A DNA stretch of 64,000 nucleotides from UBA830 sp038146925 (GTDB lineage Bacteria > Pseudomonadota > Alphaproteobacteria > MPNO01 > UBA830), in contig JAYQSP010000006.1 of assembly GCA_038146925.1 (NCBI GenBank), forward strand, positions 310,001-374,000, read 5' to 3'. Within the stretch, counting starts at the first letter, position 1; every line of letters starts with the position of its first letter. Both the position numbers and the translations under genes were made by a program. The notes under the pieces are model-generated. The model was not told where the DNA came from, ran no database searches, and saw only the letters and a list, made by a program, of their open reading frames with translations. Shown piece by piece: positions 37,182-46,003 of this stretch.

Positions 37182-39317
37182 CTAGAAAAGGTTCGCCCAG
37201 GGGATCGTCCGAAGACCGGGGAACCAGTCACCGACCAACGCCTGCGGCCACGGTATAATCAACAGCCAGTGGAAAAGGAAATAGGACACGAGCCAGATAG
37301 CGGATGACACGATCAGCGTGATCCCCCAACGTTCCTTTCCTTCGAAGCGCATGTACCCGACAAGGAACACGAACATGGCCGGCAGCAATCCGATCACCGC
37401 GGATGCCCCGAAGAAGAACAGGAGCCAGGCGAAATACGATATCACCCGCTTGGTGATTTCCGGTCCCGGAAGATCTCCGTAATCCGCGCTGATGTCGAAA
37501 TGCACGTCGCTTTGTGCCGGCGCGCCACCCTCACCGCGTCCGGGTATCCCGTCCGCATCGACCTCGGCTTTCTCCCCGGGCGCCACGAACATTGCCGACA
37601 GGATCAGCCATCCGATGAATATCATCGCCGCGATGGAAACCACCTGCGGAATGAGCCGCGCACCGAATTCCCACGTAGACGCGATGCTGAACGCCGTCGC
37701 GAAAAGCGCGAAGAGGATGATCGCGAAGAAGAAATCGGGATTGAGCGCCTCTTTCTGGAAGCCGAACTTGCTCGCCGCCTTTGCGGTCTTCGCCCTTTTC
37801 ATATACCCGCGGATAATCGGTGACAGAACGCCGTAAAGCGTGACAGCAAAAATAATCGGCACATAAGGGGCGAAAACGACATTGCCATCCCCGAAATCGC
37901 GCCAGATCCACAGCCAGTCCGCACCGTACCGTTCGGTGGAAATGAACATGTAACGCTCGACCAGGCCGCCCAGCACGAAACCGAGGATCAGCGGCGGCCG
38001 CGGCCAGCGCAACCGTTTCATGATCCAGCCGATCAGACCGAAGATCAGAAGCGCATAGATGTCGCCCCACTGGCGGGACCCCTGAAACGCGCCGACATAT
38101 GTGATGGCCAGCACCGCGGGCGCCAGAATGCCGATACGGATCAGCGCCACCTTGGCAAGCTGGTTCGCAAAGGTGAAGCAGATGCCCGCTCCCAGAATGT
38201 TCGCGATCGCCACCGACCACACCAGCGTGTAGGTCACATCAAGGTTCTTGGTCAGCATTTCCGGTCCCGGCACCAGACCGTGGATCAGGAACGCACCGAG
38301 GATAAGCGCCATCGACGCCGAACCGGGCACGCCGAACGCGATGGTCGGCACCAGGGCGCCGCCTTCTTTCGCGTTGTTCGAGGATTCCGACGCAATGACG
38401 CCGCGCACGTCGCCCTTGCCGAAGGTTTCCGCAGCACCCTTCTCGGATCGAGCGGCATGTCCGTAGGCGATCCAGTCGATCACCGAGGCGCCGATGCCCG
38501 GCACCGCCCCCAGCGACGAACCAATCGTGGAACATCGTATGACCAGGAACCAGTTCCTTAAGGTATCCTTGATGCCTTCTATTTGGCCGAAACGCGCATC
38601 CTGTTTCTCGCCGGGCTTCACGTTGATCGATTGCTTAGTAATCGCCATATCCGCGAGTTCGGGAATGGCAAACAGGCCGAGCGCCAGGGGCACCACCGGC
38701 AAGCCGTCCCAGAGGTAAAGCGAATCGAACGTCCATCGGAGCGTGCCCGTCTGCGGATCGTCGCCCGCCGTCGCCACCATCAGACCGATACAGGCGCCGG
38801 CCAGCCCCTTGAGCGGGGAACCGCCGGACAGTACCGCCACAAGCGACAGGCCGAACACGCAAATCGCCAGTAGTTCGGGCGAACCGATCTGGAGGACTAT
38901 CGGCCGCAGGACGGGAACGCTGACCCCGAGCAACAGCGCGCCAAACAACCCGCCGATCACCGACGCAGAGAACGCGGCGCCGAACGCACGTCCCGCTTCG
39001 CCTTTTCGCGCCATGGGATACCCGTCGAGAATCGTCGCCGCCGACCCCACTGTCCCTGGCACTCCGAAAAGGACCGCCGGGATGGTATCCGACGTCACGA
39101 CCACCGCCTGCAGACCCATCATGAAGGCAAGGGCCGTGAACGGGTCCATATTGAACGTAAACGGCAGCAGCAGAGACAGCCCCACCAGACCGCCAAGCCC
39201 CGGGATCACGCCCAGCACCAACCCGATCAGCACTCCGAAGGAGAGAAAGCCGAGCCTTTCGAGATTCGCCATGTTCTGGAACGCCTCAATGGCGCTACCC
39301 AGCATATCAACTTCCAT
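37182..39317 (-). CDS. TTT-family permease, fused TctA-TctB
   Basis: From ATG 39317 (GGGAG upstream) the product is 711 residues. The first ~500 residues are a TctA-type membrane protein with LGVIPGLGGLVGLSLLLP near 36-53 and VPGIGASVIDWIAYGHA near 268-284. After a basic linker (YMKRAKTAKAASKFG), residues from about 530 form a four-helix part that fits TctB. Tripartite tricarboxylate transporters normally encode these separately, so a fusion is likely. It imports an organic acid using the binding protein at 36076. The palindrome at 39362 lies 45 bases upstream. Confidence 0.85.
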   Translation of the reverse strand: MEVDMLGSAIEAFQNMANLERLGFLSFGVLIGLVLGVIPGLGGLVGLSLLLPFTFNMDPFTALAFMMGLQAVVVTSDTIPAVLFGVPGTVGSAATILDGYPMARKGEAGRAFGAAFSASVIGGLFGALLLGVSVPVLRPIVLQIGSPELLAICVFGLSLVAVLSGGSPLKGLAGACIGLMVATAGDDPQTGTLRWTFDSLYLWDGLPVVPLALGLFAIPELADMAITKQSINVKPGEKQDARFGQIEGIKDTLRNWFLVIRCSTIGSSLGAVPGIGASVIDWIAYGHAARSEKGAAETFGKGDVRGVIASESSNNAKEGGALVPTIAFGVPGSASMALILGAFLIHGLVPGPEMLTKNLDVTYTLVWSVAIANILGAGICFTFANQLAKVALIRIGILAPAVLAITYVGAFQGSRQWGDIYALLIFGLIGWIMKRLRWPRPPLILGFVLGGLVERYMFISTERYGADWLWIWRDFGDGNVVFAPYVPIIFAVTLYGVLSPIIRGYMKRAKTAKAASKFGFQKEALNPDFFFAIILFALFATAFSIASTWEFGARLIPQVVSIAAMIFIGWLILSAMFVAPGEKAEVDADGIPGRGEGGAPAQSDVHFDISADYGDLPGPEITKRVISYFAWLLFFFGASAVIGLLPAMFVFLVGYMRFEGKERWGITLIVSSAIWLVSYFLFHWLLIIPWPQALVGDWFPGLRTIPWANLF

Positions 39318-39361
39318 TTTACGCTCCCTGTCGAGCCATGTTTTTGGGGCCCTTGGTCCCA

Positions 39362-39373
39362 TACGCATGCGTA
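39362..39373. promoter_or_regulatory. Perfect 12-base palindrome upstream of the TctAB gene
   Basis: TACGCATGCGTA is fully self-complementary and sits 45 bases before the TctAB start in a 125-base gap. It could be an operator, but there is no second copy to support it. Confidence 0.35.
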
Positions 39374-39442
39374 CGTTGAATTGGTAACAGACCGACTTGG
39401 CCTGTCAAGCGACCCGCAGTGCGAAATCACCGATAACTAACG

Positions 39443-40681
39443 TTATTCTGCCGCGACCGCTACGTAATCCGGATGACGTTCGCTGACATCGATCTTGAAG
39501 ATCTTCTGCGCCGTCCGGCCCAGAATGTTCCGTTTCGCTTCTTCGTCGATAAACGGCAGATCCCAGATCACGGACGGAATGTCCATGTCCCAGTGTGGAT
39601 AGTCGGACGCCCAGAGCAGCTGGGTTTCCGCATTCATTGCCCTGAATGTGGTTTCCAGAAGCTCTATATCGTCCGGCATCTCCATCGGCTGCGTGGTGTA
39701 GTACATGTCGCGCATGTAATCGCTCGGCAGCTTTTTCAGAAGCGGACATTCGGAGGACCGCATCCGGTACTGGGTGTCCAGCCGCTGCATCAGGAACGGT
39801 ATCCAGGAAATACCGGATTCGATCCAGATCACCGGCAGGTCGGGGAACCGTTCGTTCATCCCGTTCAGCACCCAGTTTGTGCAGTGAACAACGTTGTACC
39901 AGGTGAACCCCAGCGCATGGACCGCAAGGAACCGGTTGCAGGTACGGAACATCGGATCGTCCCAGTTGAAACCGGAATGGAACCCGATCGGCAGGCCGCG
40001 TTCCTCAATCGCGCGGTATATCTTCATATAGTCGTTATGGTGCACCGGCCGATGCCGCACGGAGGTGACCATGAAGCCGATCACGCCTTCTGCATCGCCG
40101 AAATCCTCGACGATCTTCAGCGCCGCGCCGGGGTCGTTGAACGGCAGATAGAGCATAGATTTCATGCGCGGATTGCCGGGCAGAATCTTTTCGACCAGCC
40201 AGCGGTTATAGGCCCGCGCCAGCGTAACTTCCACGTCCGCCTGCGGATGCATGGCCAAGCCGAGCATCGGCGTCGGGAACACGCAGGCATAGTCCACGCC
40301 CATTGCATCCATCCAGCGGTGCGTCAGGTGCACGTCACGGTGTTTGCCGTCATCCGGCGTTTCTTCCAGGCCCCTCAGCGGATACCGGGTCACCCGGCCG
40401 CCAATATCCTGATACCCGGCACGCCCGAGGGTGAACATCGATCCGCGATGGGCGATCTGCTGGGCCGACCGGGCGAGCTGGCGCAGAACCGGGTCTTCGA
40501 TGAACTCGACGATCTCCTTCATCGATTCCGTTTCATAGTGATGCGCGTCGACATCGATGATCAGCATGTCATTGAAATTCCGCTGATCACGTTGTCGCGC
40601 CGCATTCTGCATTAGCTTCTCTGTGTCGAATTCCTCGACGCTCATGCGGAAATAGCGCTCGTTCCCTGTGGGGAGTTCCAT
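39443..40681 (-). CDS. Amidohydrolase-family protein, paralogue C
   Basis: From ATG 40681 the product is 412 residues and is clearly related to paralogues A and B at 18094 and 19347. Shared blocks include EEFDTEKLMQNAARQRDQR, DVDAHHYETESMKEIV, WIESGISWIPFLMQRLD and ASDYPHWDMDIPSVIWDLP. It keeps the HxxE-type start of the metal site. It lies next to a TTT transporter and diverges from a citryl-CoA-lyase-like gene. A PF04909-type hydrolase or decarboxylase is expected, acting on an imported acid; the real reaction is unknown. Confidence 0.85.
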   Translation of the reverse strand: MELPTGNERYFRMSVEEFDTEKLMQNAARQRDQRNFNDMLIIDVDAHHYETESMKEIVEFIEDPVLRQLARSAQQIAHRGSMFTLGRAGYQDIGGRVTRYPLRGLEETPDDGKHRDVHLTHRWMDAMGVDYACVFPTPMLGLAMHPQADVEVTLARAYNRWLVEKILPGNPRMKSMLYLPFNDPGAALKIVEDFGDAEGVIGFMVTSVRHRPVHHNDYMKIYRAIEERGLPIGFHSGFNWDDPMFRTCNRFLAVHALGFTWYNVVHCTNWVLNGMNERFPDLPVIWIESGISWIPFLMQRLDTQYRMRSSECPLLKKLPSDYMRDMYYTTQPMEMPDDIELLETTFRAMNAETQLLWASDYPHWDMDIPSVIWDLPFIDEEAKRNILGRTAQKIFKIDVSERHPDYVAVAAE

Positions 40682-40808
40682 AGCCCCTGTCTCCCGAGTG
40701 GATGCGTAGTAACTATATTGTAACGTGAAACCCCCGCACCGCGAAAGGATTGGATTTACGTTGTGGGTACCGCATAAAGGCCGTGACAGAAAATTCAGGG
40801 AGTGTTCC

Positions 40809-41573
40809 ATGACCGACAAACCGTTCACCCGCATCGGCACGCCGACATCCGACACCGAACGTTTCCGCATGCGCGGTCGCGACGTACTGACCGAAATTCT
40901 CGGCGAGAAAAGCTTTTCGGAAACCTTCTACCTGCTGGTGACCGGCAACGAACTTCCCGAAGAATACGCGCGGACCTTCGATGCCTGCATGGTCATCCTG
41001 ATGGATCACGGCATCACCCCGACGGCGCTGGTCGCGCGCATGGTTCACGATTCCCTGCCGGAAGATGTCCAGCTGCCGATGATCGCGGGTGCCATGATGG
41101 TCGGCAACAAGTTCGCCGGCACGATGGCGGGCGCCGGGGCGATCTTCAGGGAAGGTGTCGAGGCCGGCGGCGATCCGCGCGAGTTCGCACAGATGATTAT
41201 CGCGCGGCACAAGGAACAGAAGAAGTTCATTCCCGGATACGGCCACCCCTACTACTTTCCGACCGACCCGCGCTCCGACCGCATGTTCCAGATCGCCCGG
41301 GAAGGCGGCGTCAGAGGCAAGTACATCCAGCTGGCGAAAATACTCGCCGAGGAGATTGAAAAATCCCGCGGCAAGCCGCTGACCCTGAACGTCACCGGCG
41401 CGCTCGGCGCGGTGCTGAACGAGGTCGATTTCCCGGTAGAGGTGATGCGCGGCGTCGCCGCCGTCAGCCGCGCCGCCGGGCTGATCGGTCACGTTTACGA
41501 AGAAATGGAAAACCCGATCGCCCCGTCGGTGGTCGATTTCATCAACAGCATCGAATACCGCGATCCGGATTAG
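40809..41573 (+). CDS. Short citrate synthase-family protein (citryl-CoA lyase-like)
   Basis: The 254-residue protein corresponds to a trimmed citrate-synthase fold. The PGYGHPYYFPTDPRSD segment keeps the central catalytic histidine, and NEVDFPVEVMRG the acidic region, but the first catalytic histidine (HGGA) is replaced by MVGNKFAGTMAGAG. Truncated relatives are annotated as citryl-CoA lyases that cleave or form hydroxyacyl-CoA esters. It diverges from amidohydrolase C over a 127-base promoter gap. A lyase for an acyl-CoA made in this cluster is plausible but unproven. Confidence 0.8.
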   Translation: MTDKPFTRIGTPTSDTERFRMRGRDVLTEILGEKSFSETFYLLVTGNELPEEYARTFDACMVILMDHGITPTALVARMVHDSLPEDVQLPMIAGAMMVGNKFAGTMAGAGAIFREGVEAGGDPREFAQMIIARHKEQKKFIPGYGHPYYFPTDPRSDRMFQIAREGGVRGKYIQLAKILAEEIEKSRGKPLTLNVTGALGAVLNEVDFPVEVMRGVAAVSRAAGLIGHVYEEMENPIAPSVVDFINSIEYRDPD

Positions 41574-41603
41574 AGGTCCGATTTGGGGTTAAATTTATTT
41601 TCA

Positions 41604-41718
41604 GTCCCCTCCCCCTTGAGGGGGAGGGTTAGGGAGAGGATGATCTCTCCCGCTGGAGATTGTCGGGCTGAGAGGCCTTCCCCCCTATCCCTGCCCTCTC
41701 CCCGCAGGGGCGAGGGGA
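41604..41718. repeat. Dispersed GC-rich palindromic element, copy 2
   Basis: A palindromic intergenic element with arms around CCCCTTGAGGGGGAGGGTTAGG and AGGCCTTCCCCCCTATCC that belongs to the same family as the copies at 8416, 58508 and 60144. It lies just upstream of the frameshifted EamA gene and just downstream of the citryl-CoA-lyase-like gene. Confidence 0.7.
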
Positions 41719-41731
41719 TCAAAGTTTAGAA

Positions 41732-42651
41732 GTGGCAAAACCCAACCTCAAAATGTCTCCCCTGACCTGGGGCTATCTCGTCGCGCTGTCGGTCGTCTGG
41801 GGCGGGACGTTTTTCTTTCAGGAAGTCGCCGTGCGCGAACTGCCGACGTTTTCGATCGTCGCCTGCCGGGTCGCGATCGCGGCACTACTGCTCTGGGGCG
41901 TGACGATCTGCGTCGGCACCTCCCTGCCCACTGCCCCGACAATCTGGGCGGCGCTGTTCGTGCTGGCTCTCATAAACAACGTCATTCCGTTCAGCCTGAT
42001 CGTCTGGGGCCAGCGGGAAATCTCGTCCGGTCTCGCGGCCATCCTGAACGCCACCGTCCCGCTGTTCACCGTGCTGATCGCCCATTTCGTCACCGACGGA
42101 CGAGAAAGCTTACCGGGCCGAAAATCATCGGCGTCGTCGTCGGCCTTCTCGGCGTCGCCGTCATCATCGGCGAAGACGCCCTCGACGGCATCGGCATCGC
42201 CGTGCTCGCGCAGCTTGCCGTCCTCGGCGCCGCGCTGGCCTATACGCTGGGAGGTCTCTACGGCCGGAAAATCCAGGCGATGGGCCTCACGCCGCTCGGC
42301 ATTTCCACCGGCCAGCTGCTGGCCTCGACAGTCGTTCTGGTGCCGGTCGCGCTGCTGGTGGACGAGCCGTGGACCCTGCCCGTACCCGGCATGGAGACCA
42401 TCGCCGCAGTCGTCGCGCTGGCCTCGGTCTCGACCGCCTTCGCCTATATCCTGTTTTTCCGGATCCTCGCCACCGCCGGCGCCACCAATCTGATGCTGGT
42501 CACCTTCCTGATCCCGGTCAGCGCGCTGGCGCTCGGCATCCTGATTCTCGGTGAAGCGCTGGAAGCTCGACACATCGTCGGATTGCTGTGCATCGGGGCC
42601 GGACTGGCAGCGATTGACGGGCGAATATTCCGCCGGCGGCAGGCACCCTAA
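41732..42651 (+). pseudogene. EamA/DMT transporter with one-base frameshift
   Basis: The first 130 or so residues follow frame 1 from GTG 41732 (ATG 41753 is an alternative) up to HFVTDGRES. The remaining ~180 residues follow a different frame, which includes TGPKIIGVVVGLLGVAV and the second EamA half ending at 42651. Adding one G at about 42105 joins them as VTDGREKLTGPKII, giving a normal ten-helix EamA transporter of about 306 residues. Its stop overlaps the stop of the convergent CaiB gene. It is either a decaying gene or a sequence error. Confidence 0.85.
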
Positions 42652-43826
42652 ACCACCCCCCGCTCCTTCAACTCTTTCACCGCCGCCGCGTCCAGCCCGA
42701 GCTCGCCCAGCACTTCCGCCGTGTGTTCGCCCAGCTGCGGCGGCGGGCGTTTGGGCTGGTCGTCGCGGGAACCGTCGATATAGACGGCGCGGCGGCTGAA
42801 GGTCTGCCTGCCTTCTTTCGGGTGCTCGACCTCGAAGAACGTATCGAGGTGCTTCACCTGCGGGTCGTCGAATACGTCGGGCAGCGTGTTGATGGGCGCA
42901 TAGGGCACGTCGTTTTCTTCGAGCCGCGGCATCCAGTGATCGCGCGGCTGGGTCGCGGCCGCTTTTTTAAATTCCGCGCCCATGTCGAAATAATGCGCGA
43001 TGCGGGCCATGCGGTCGGCGTAGCGCGGATCGTCGCGCATGTGTTCGAGGCCGAACGCGGCCGTCACCCCCTGCCAGAATTTTTCCTGCGACGACAAATG
43101 CACAGCCAGCAGCTTGCCGTCGGCGCATTTCATGGCATGGGACTGCGACGCTTCCGAACGCGACGTCGGACTTGGCTGGATATCCTGCTGGGTCAGGTTG
43201 GCAAACGGGTCCGGCAGGAACCAGATCGAACTTTCCAGCATATTGACCGCAAGCGACCGGGGCGGACCGCCGCGTTCGCGGTCGAACAGCGCCGCCAGAA
43301 TGCCGTAGCACGCGTTGATTCCGGTGATGTTGTCACCGATGGTCGGCCCGGTGGTCTGAGGATCGTCGGGATCGAGAAACAGGCTGGCGATCCCCGACAG
43401 AGACTGCGCCACGGCATCGTAGGCCGGGCGCTTTTCGTACGGCCCGTCTTCGCCGAAACCGGTAATCGAGCAGTAAATAAGCTGCGGGTTCCGTTCCCGA
43501 AGCTCGTCGATCGACAACTTCAGGCGGTCCATCACACCGGGTCGAAAATTCTCCACCAGAACATCGGCGGTTTCGACCAGTTTCAACAGGATTTCGCGGC
43601 CTTCGTCGGAGCGCATGTCGAGCGTAACCGAACGCTTGTTTCGGTTATAGGCGCCGAACTGCGCCGAGTAGGTGCCGCCGCGCCAGGCGCGGAACATGTC
43701 GCCGCCCTCGATCTTTTCGATCTTGATGCAGTCCGCGCCCATGTCGCCCAGCATCTGGCCGCACAGCGATCCGGTGATCATGGTGGTCAGCTCGATGACC
43801 CGAACGCCTTCCAGCAGTGACGCCAT
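42648..43826 (-). CDS. CaiB/BaiF-family (type III) CoA transferase
   Basis: The 392-residue protein from ATG 43826 (GAGGGAG upstream) starts LLEGVRVIELTTMITGSLCG and has LGDMGADCIKIEKIEGGD near 27-44. The catalytic aspartate lies in YEKRPAYDAVAQSLSG near 143-158. Such enzymes move CoA between acyl-CoA and a free acid such as formate, oxalate, succinate, mesaconate or an aromatic acid. It is the last gene after a Rieske oxygenase on the same strand (26-base gap), so it may activate the oxygenase's product. The acid pair is unknown. Confidence 0.9.
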   Translation of the reverse strand: MASLLEGVRVIELTTMITGSLCGQMLGDMGADCIKIEKIEGGDMFRAWRGGTYSAQFGAYNRNKRSVTLDMRSDEGREILLKLVETADVLVENFRPGVMDRLKLSIDELRERNPQLIYCSITGFGEDGPYEKRPAYDAVAQSLSGIASLFLDPDDPQTTGPTIGDNITGINACYGILAALFDRERGGPPRSLAVNMLESSIWFLPDPFANLTQQDIQPSPTSRSEASQSHAMKCADGKLLAVHLSSQEKFWQGVTAAFGLEHMRDDPRYADRMARIAHYFDMGAEFKKAAATQPRDHWMPRLEENDVPYAPINTLPDVFDDPQVKHLDTFFEVEHPKEGRQTFSRRAVYIDGSRDDQPKRPPPQLGEHTAEVLGELGLDAAAVKELKERGVV

Positions 43827-43852
43827 GTGATTTCTCCCTCGTCCCGTCGCGT

Positions 43853-44890
43853 CTAGGCGCTTTTGCACGTGCCGGACAGCTCTTCCTGTTCGGCCGTGAT
43901 CATCTCGCAATCATGCGCGCACCTGCATGTTAGGCGCATCAGCGTTGATGTCGATCTCTGCGGCGCCGGAAAATCAGACCGCGTTCCAAAACGGCCGTCT
44001 TCATCAAAGCGCGGTTTGCGATATATTTCGTCCCATTCCTCAGACGCGATTTCGAAATGGCGGCAATGGGAATAGAAATAGTGTGTCGTAGTCTCCGTTT
44101 CCGGCGTCGGAAGGTTCATGATCTTCATCTCGACGCCACGATCCGGTCCCACCTCACCCGGCGTGACCCCGGTCCCAACTTCCACCGACCCGGCATCGGA
44201 AGCCATGTAACACGGCAGATTAGAGGTGGTCATGATCCAGCGGTCGACGTTTCCTTCAAACTGGCCGGCTTTCTGATAAAACGGCGCCGCCGGCCGGTCG
44301 TAGATGACACGGCTCATTTTTACGCGCTTCTCGTCCTCCCATCGCTCGGTCTTCACCGGAAAATCAACGATGGACTCGGCACCGATCGAGGAGGCGTGAA
44401 CATAGGTCAGGTGCGAGATATCGAACAAATTGTCAGAAACCAGCAGGTAATTCGCGTTCAGGTGCATCGGCGTACCGCCGCGGCCAGGAATTGTTTTCCA
44501 CTCCGGGCTTTCAAGCCACCACCAGTCCGGAATTTGGTCGGGTTCGGCTTTCGCGGGATCGCCGGTCCAAATCCAGATCCAACCGTACTTCTGCAGCACT
44601 GGATACGATCGCACCTCGGCACCGGGGGGAATTTTGGACTGGCCGGGAACTTTCGCGCACTGGCCAGACGCGTCGAATTCCAGGCCGTGATACCCGCATT
44701 GGAGGTTGTCACCGACTACCTTGCCCATCGACAATGGCAGCGCGCGGTGACAGCATCGGTCTTCGAGCGCGACGATTCCGTCCGTCGTGCGGTACATCAC
44801 AACGGGTTCGTTCAGAATCGTGCGGGCGAGTGGCATTTCGCCAATCTCGGTTTCCCACGCAGCCACATACCAAGCGTTTCGTACGAACAT
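43853..44890 (-). CDS. Rieske non-heme iron oxygenase alpha subunit (VanA-like) with scrambled 3' end
   Basis: From ATG 44890 (MFVRNAWYVAAWETEIGEM) the 345-residue product carries the Rieske ligands in DRCCHRALPLSMG and NLQCGYHGLEFD and the iron site in SDNLFDISHLTYVHASS. The last ~55 residues do not look like the family. In three different reading frames across 43905-43998 I find the expected AVLER, EIDINADAPNMQVRA, MIAR and MITAEQEEL pieces. At least four indels with net zero frame change are implied. The rest of the enzyme is intact. It diverges from the amidohydrolase at 44989. Confidence 0.82.
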   Translation of the reverse strand: MFVRNAWYVAAWETEIGEMPLARTILNEPVVMYRTTDGIVALEDRCCHRALPLSMGKVVGDNLQCGYHGLEFDASGQCAKVPGQSKIPPGAEVRSYPVLQKYGWIWIWTGDPAKAEPDQIPDWWWLESPEWKTIPGRGGTPMHLNANYLLVSDNLFDISHLTYVHASSIGAESIVDFPVKTERWEDEKRVKMSRVIYDRPAAPFYQKAGQFEGNVDRWIMTTSNLPCYMASDAGSVEVGTGVTPGEVGPDRGVEMKIMNLPTPETETTTHYFYSHCRHFEIASEEWDEIYRKPRFDEDGRFGTRSDFPAPQRSTSTLMRLTCRCAHDCEMITAEQEELSGTCKSA

Positions 44891-44988
44891 CAAATTTGTC
44901 TCCGTGGGCAAACTTCCCACATCGCGAGGGTTTTGCACAATGGGCAGGCCAACTATCATTAGCGTAATTTAATACTAAGGGAGTGCAA

Positions 44989-45996
44989 ATGGCTCGTATC
45001 GATGCCTACAACCACGTAATTCCGGATGCCTATTTCGAGAAGCTAGCAGAGGTCGCGCCAGACCCAAACGTCATCAAATTTTTCGGCGCGCTGACGGCGC
45101 TCCACGACGAAGACGCGCACAAGCGCCTGCTCGACGGGTTCGACGACTACCGCCAGATCATCTCGCTCGCCAATCCGCCGGTCGAAATGCTGGGATCGCC
45201 TGACCAGACTCCCGCCCTCGCCCGCGTCGCCAATGACGGGCTCGCCGCCCGCGTCAGACGGAACCCGGACCGCATTGCGGGGTTTATCGCCTCGCTGCCG
45301 ATGAACAACCCGGACGCGGCCGTGGCGGAAGCGGATCGCGCCGTAACCGAACTGGATGCCCGCGGCGTGCAGGTTTTCACGAACGTCCTCGGCAAGCCGC
45401 TGTCGGCACCGGAGTTCTACCCGGTGTTCGAGACCATGGCGAAACACGACCTGCCGGTCTGGATCCATCCCATGCGCGGACCGAACTTTCCCGACTACGC
45501 GCAGGAAGACGCGTCGGAATTCGAAATCTGGTTCACCTTCGGCTGGCCCTACGAGACCAGCGCCTGCATGACCCGGCTGATCTATTCGGGTCTGTTCGAC
45601 AAATTGCCCGACATCAAAATCATCACGCATCATTTCGGCGGCATGATCCCGTTCTTCGCCGAGAAGATCGGGATCGGCTTTCAGCAGATTTTCCGGGGCG
45701 ACAACGAACACAATCCGCTGGCGGAACAGGCCGGGCTGAAAAAACAGCCCAAGGAATACTTCAAGATGTTCTACGCCGATACGGCGACCAACGGCTCCCG
45801 CGCCGCTGCGCAATGCGGCCTGGACTTCTTCGGCGCCGATCATTCCCTGTTCGCGACGGATGCACCGTTCGACCCCGAAGGCGGCACGATGCTGATCCGC
45901 GAGACCATCAACGCTGTTGACGGCCTGGATATAGATGCCGCGACGCGCGAAAAAATATACGGAGGCAACCTGGAACGGCTGCTGAAGCTCGCCTGA
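44989..45996 (+). CDS. Amidohydrolase-family decarboxylase-like protein (ACMSD / resorcylate decarboxylase type)
   Basis: From ATG 44989 (AAGGGAG upstream) the 335-residue protein is a TIM-barrel amidohydrolase with WIHPMRGPNFPDYAQED near 158-174, THHFGGMIPFFAEKIG near 208-223 and FATDAPFDPEGG near 282-293. Unusually, its opening metal site reads RIDAYNHVIP instead of DxHxH, leaving one histidine. Relatives decarboxylate 2-amino-3-carboxymuconate semialdehyde or hydroxybenzoates. It is followed after seven bases by an acyl-CoA ligase. If metal binding is lost, the protein could have an altered activity. Confidence 0.82.
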   Translation: MARIDAYNHVIPDAYFEKLAEVAPDPNVIKFFGALTALHDEDAHKRLLDGFDDYRQIISLANPPVEMLGSPDQTPALARVANDGLAARVRRNPDRIAGFIASLPMNNPDAAVAEADRAVTELDARGVQVFTNVLGKPLSAPEFYPVFETMAKHDLPVWIHPMRGPNFPDYAQEDASEFEIWFTFGWPYETSACMTRLIYSGLFDKLPDIKIITHHFGGMIPFFAEKIGIGFQQIFRGDNEHNPLAEQAGLKKQPKEYFKMFYADTATNGSRAAAQCGLDFFGADHSLFATDAPFDPEGGTMLIRETINAVDGLDIDAATREKIYGGNLERLLKLA

Positions 45997-46003
45997 TCGT
46001 GCG

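Noticed and set aside
39433..39446. ATAAC-N4-GTTAT inverted repeat at the end of amidohydrolase C
   Set aside because: It overlaps the stop codon, has only five-base arms and no second copy; chance occurrence is likely.
14799..44890. Possibility that the Rieske oxygenase genes encode full multi-component systems
   Set aside because: No beta subunit or reductase gene is visible near either gene, so only the alpha-type oxygenases and one separate ferredoxin are claimed.
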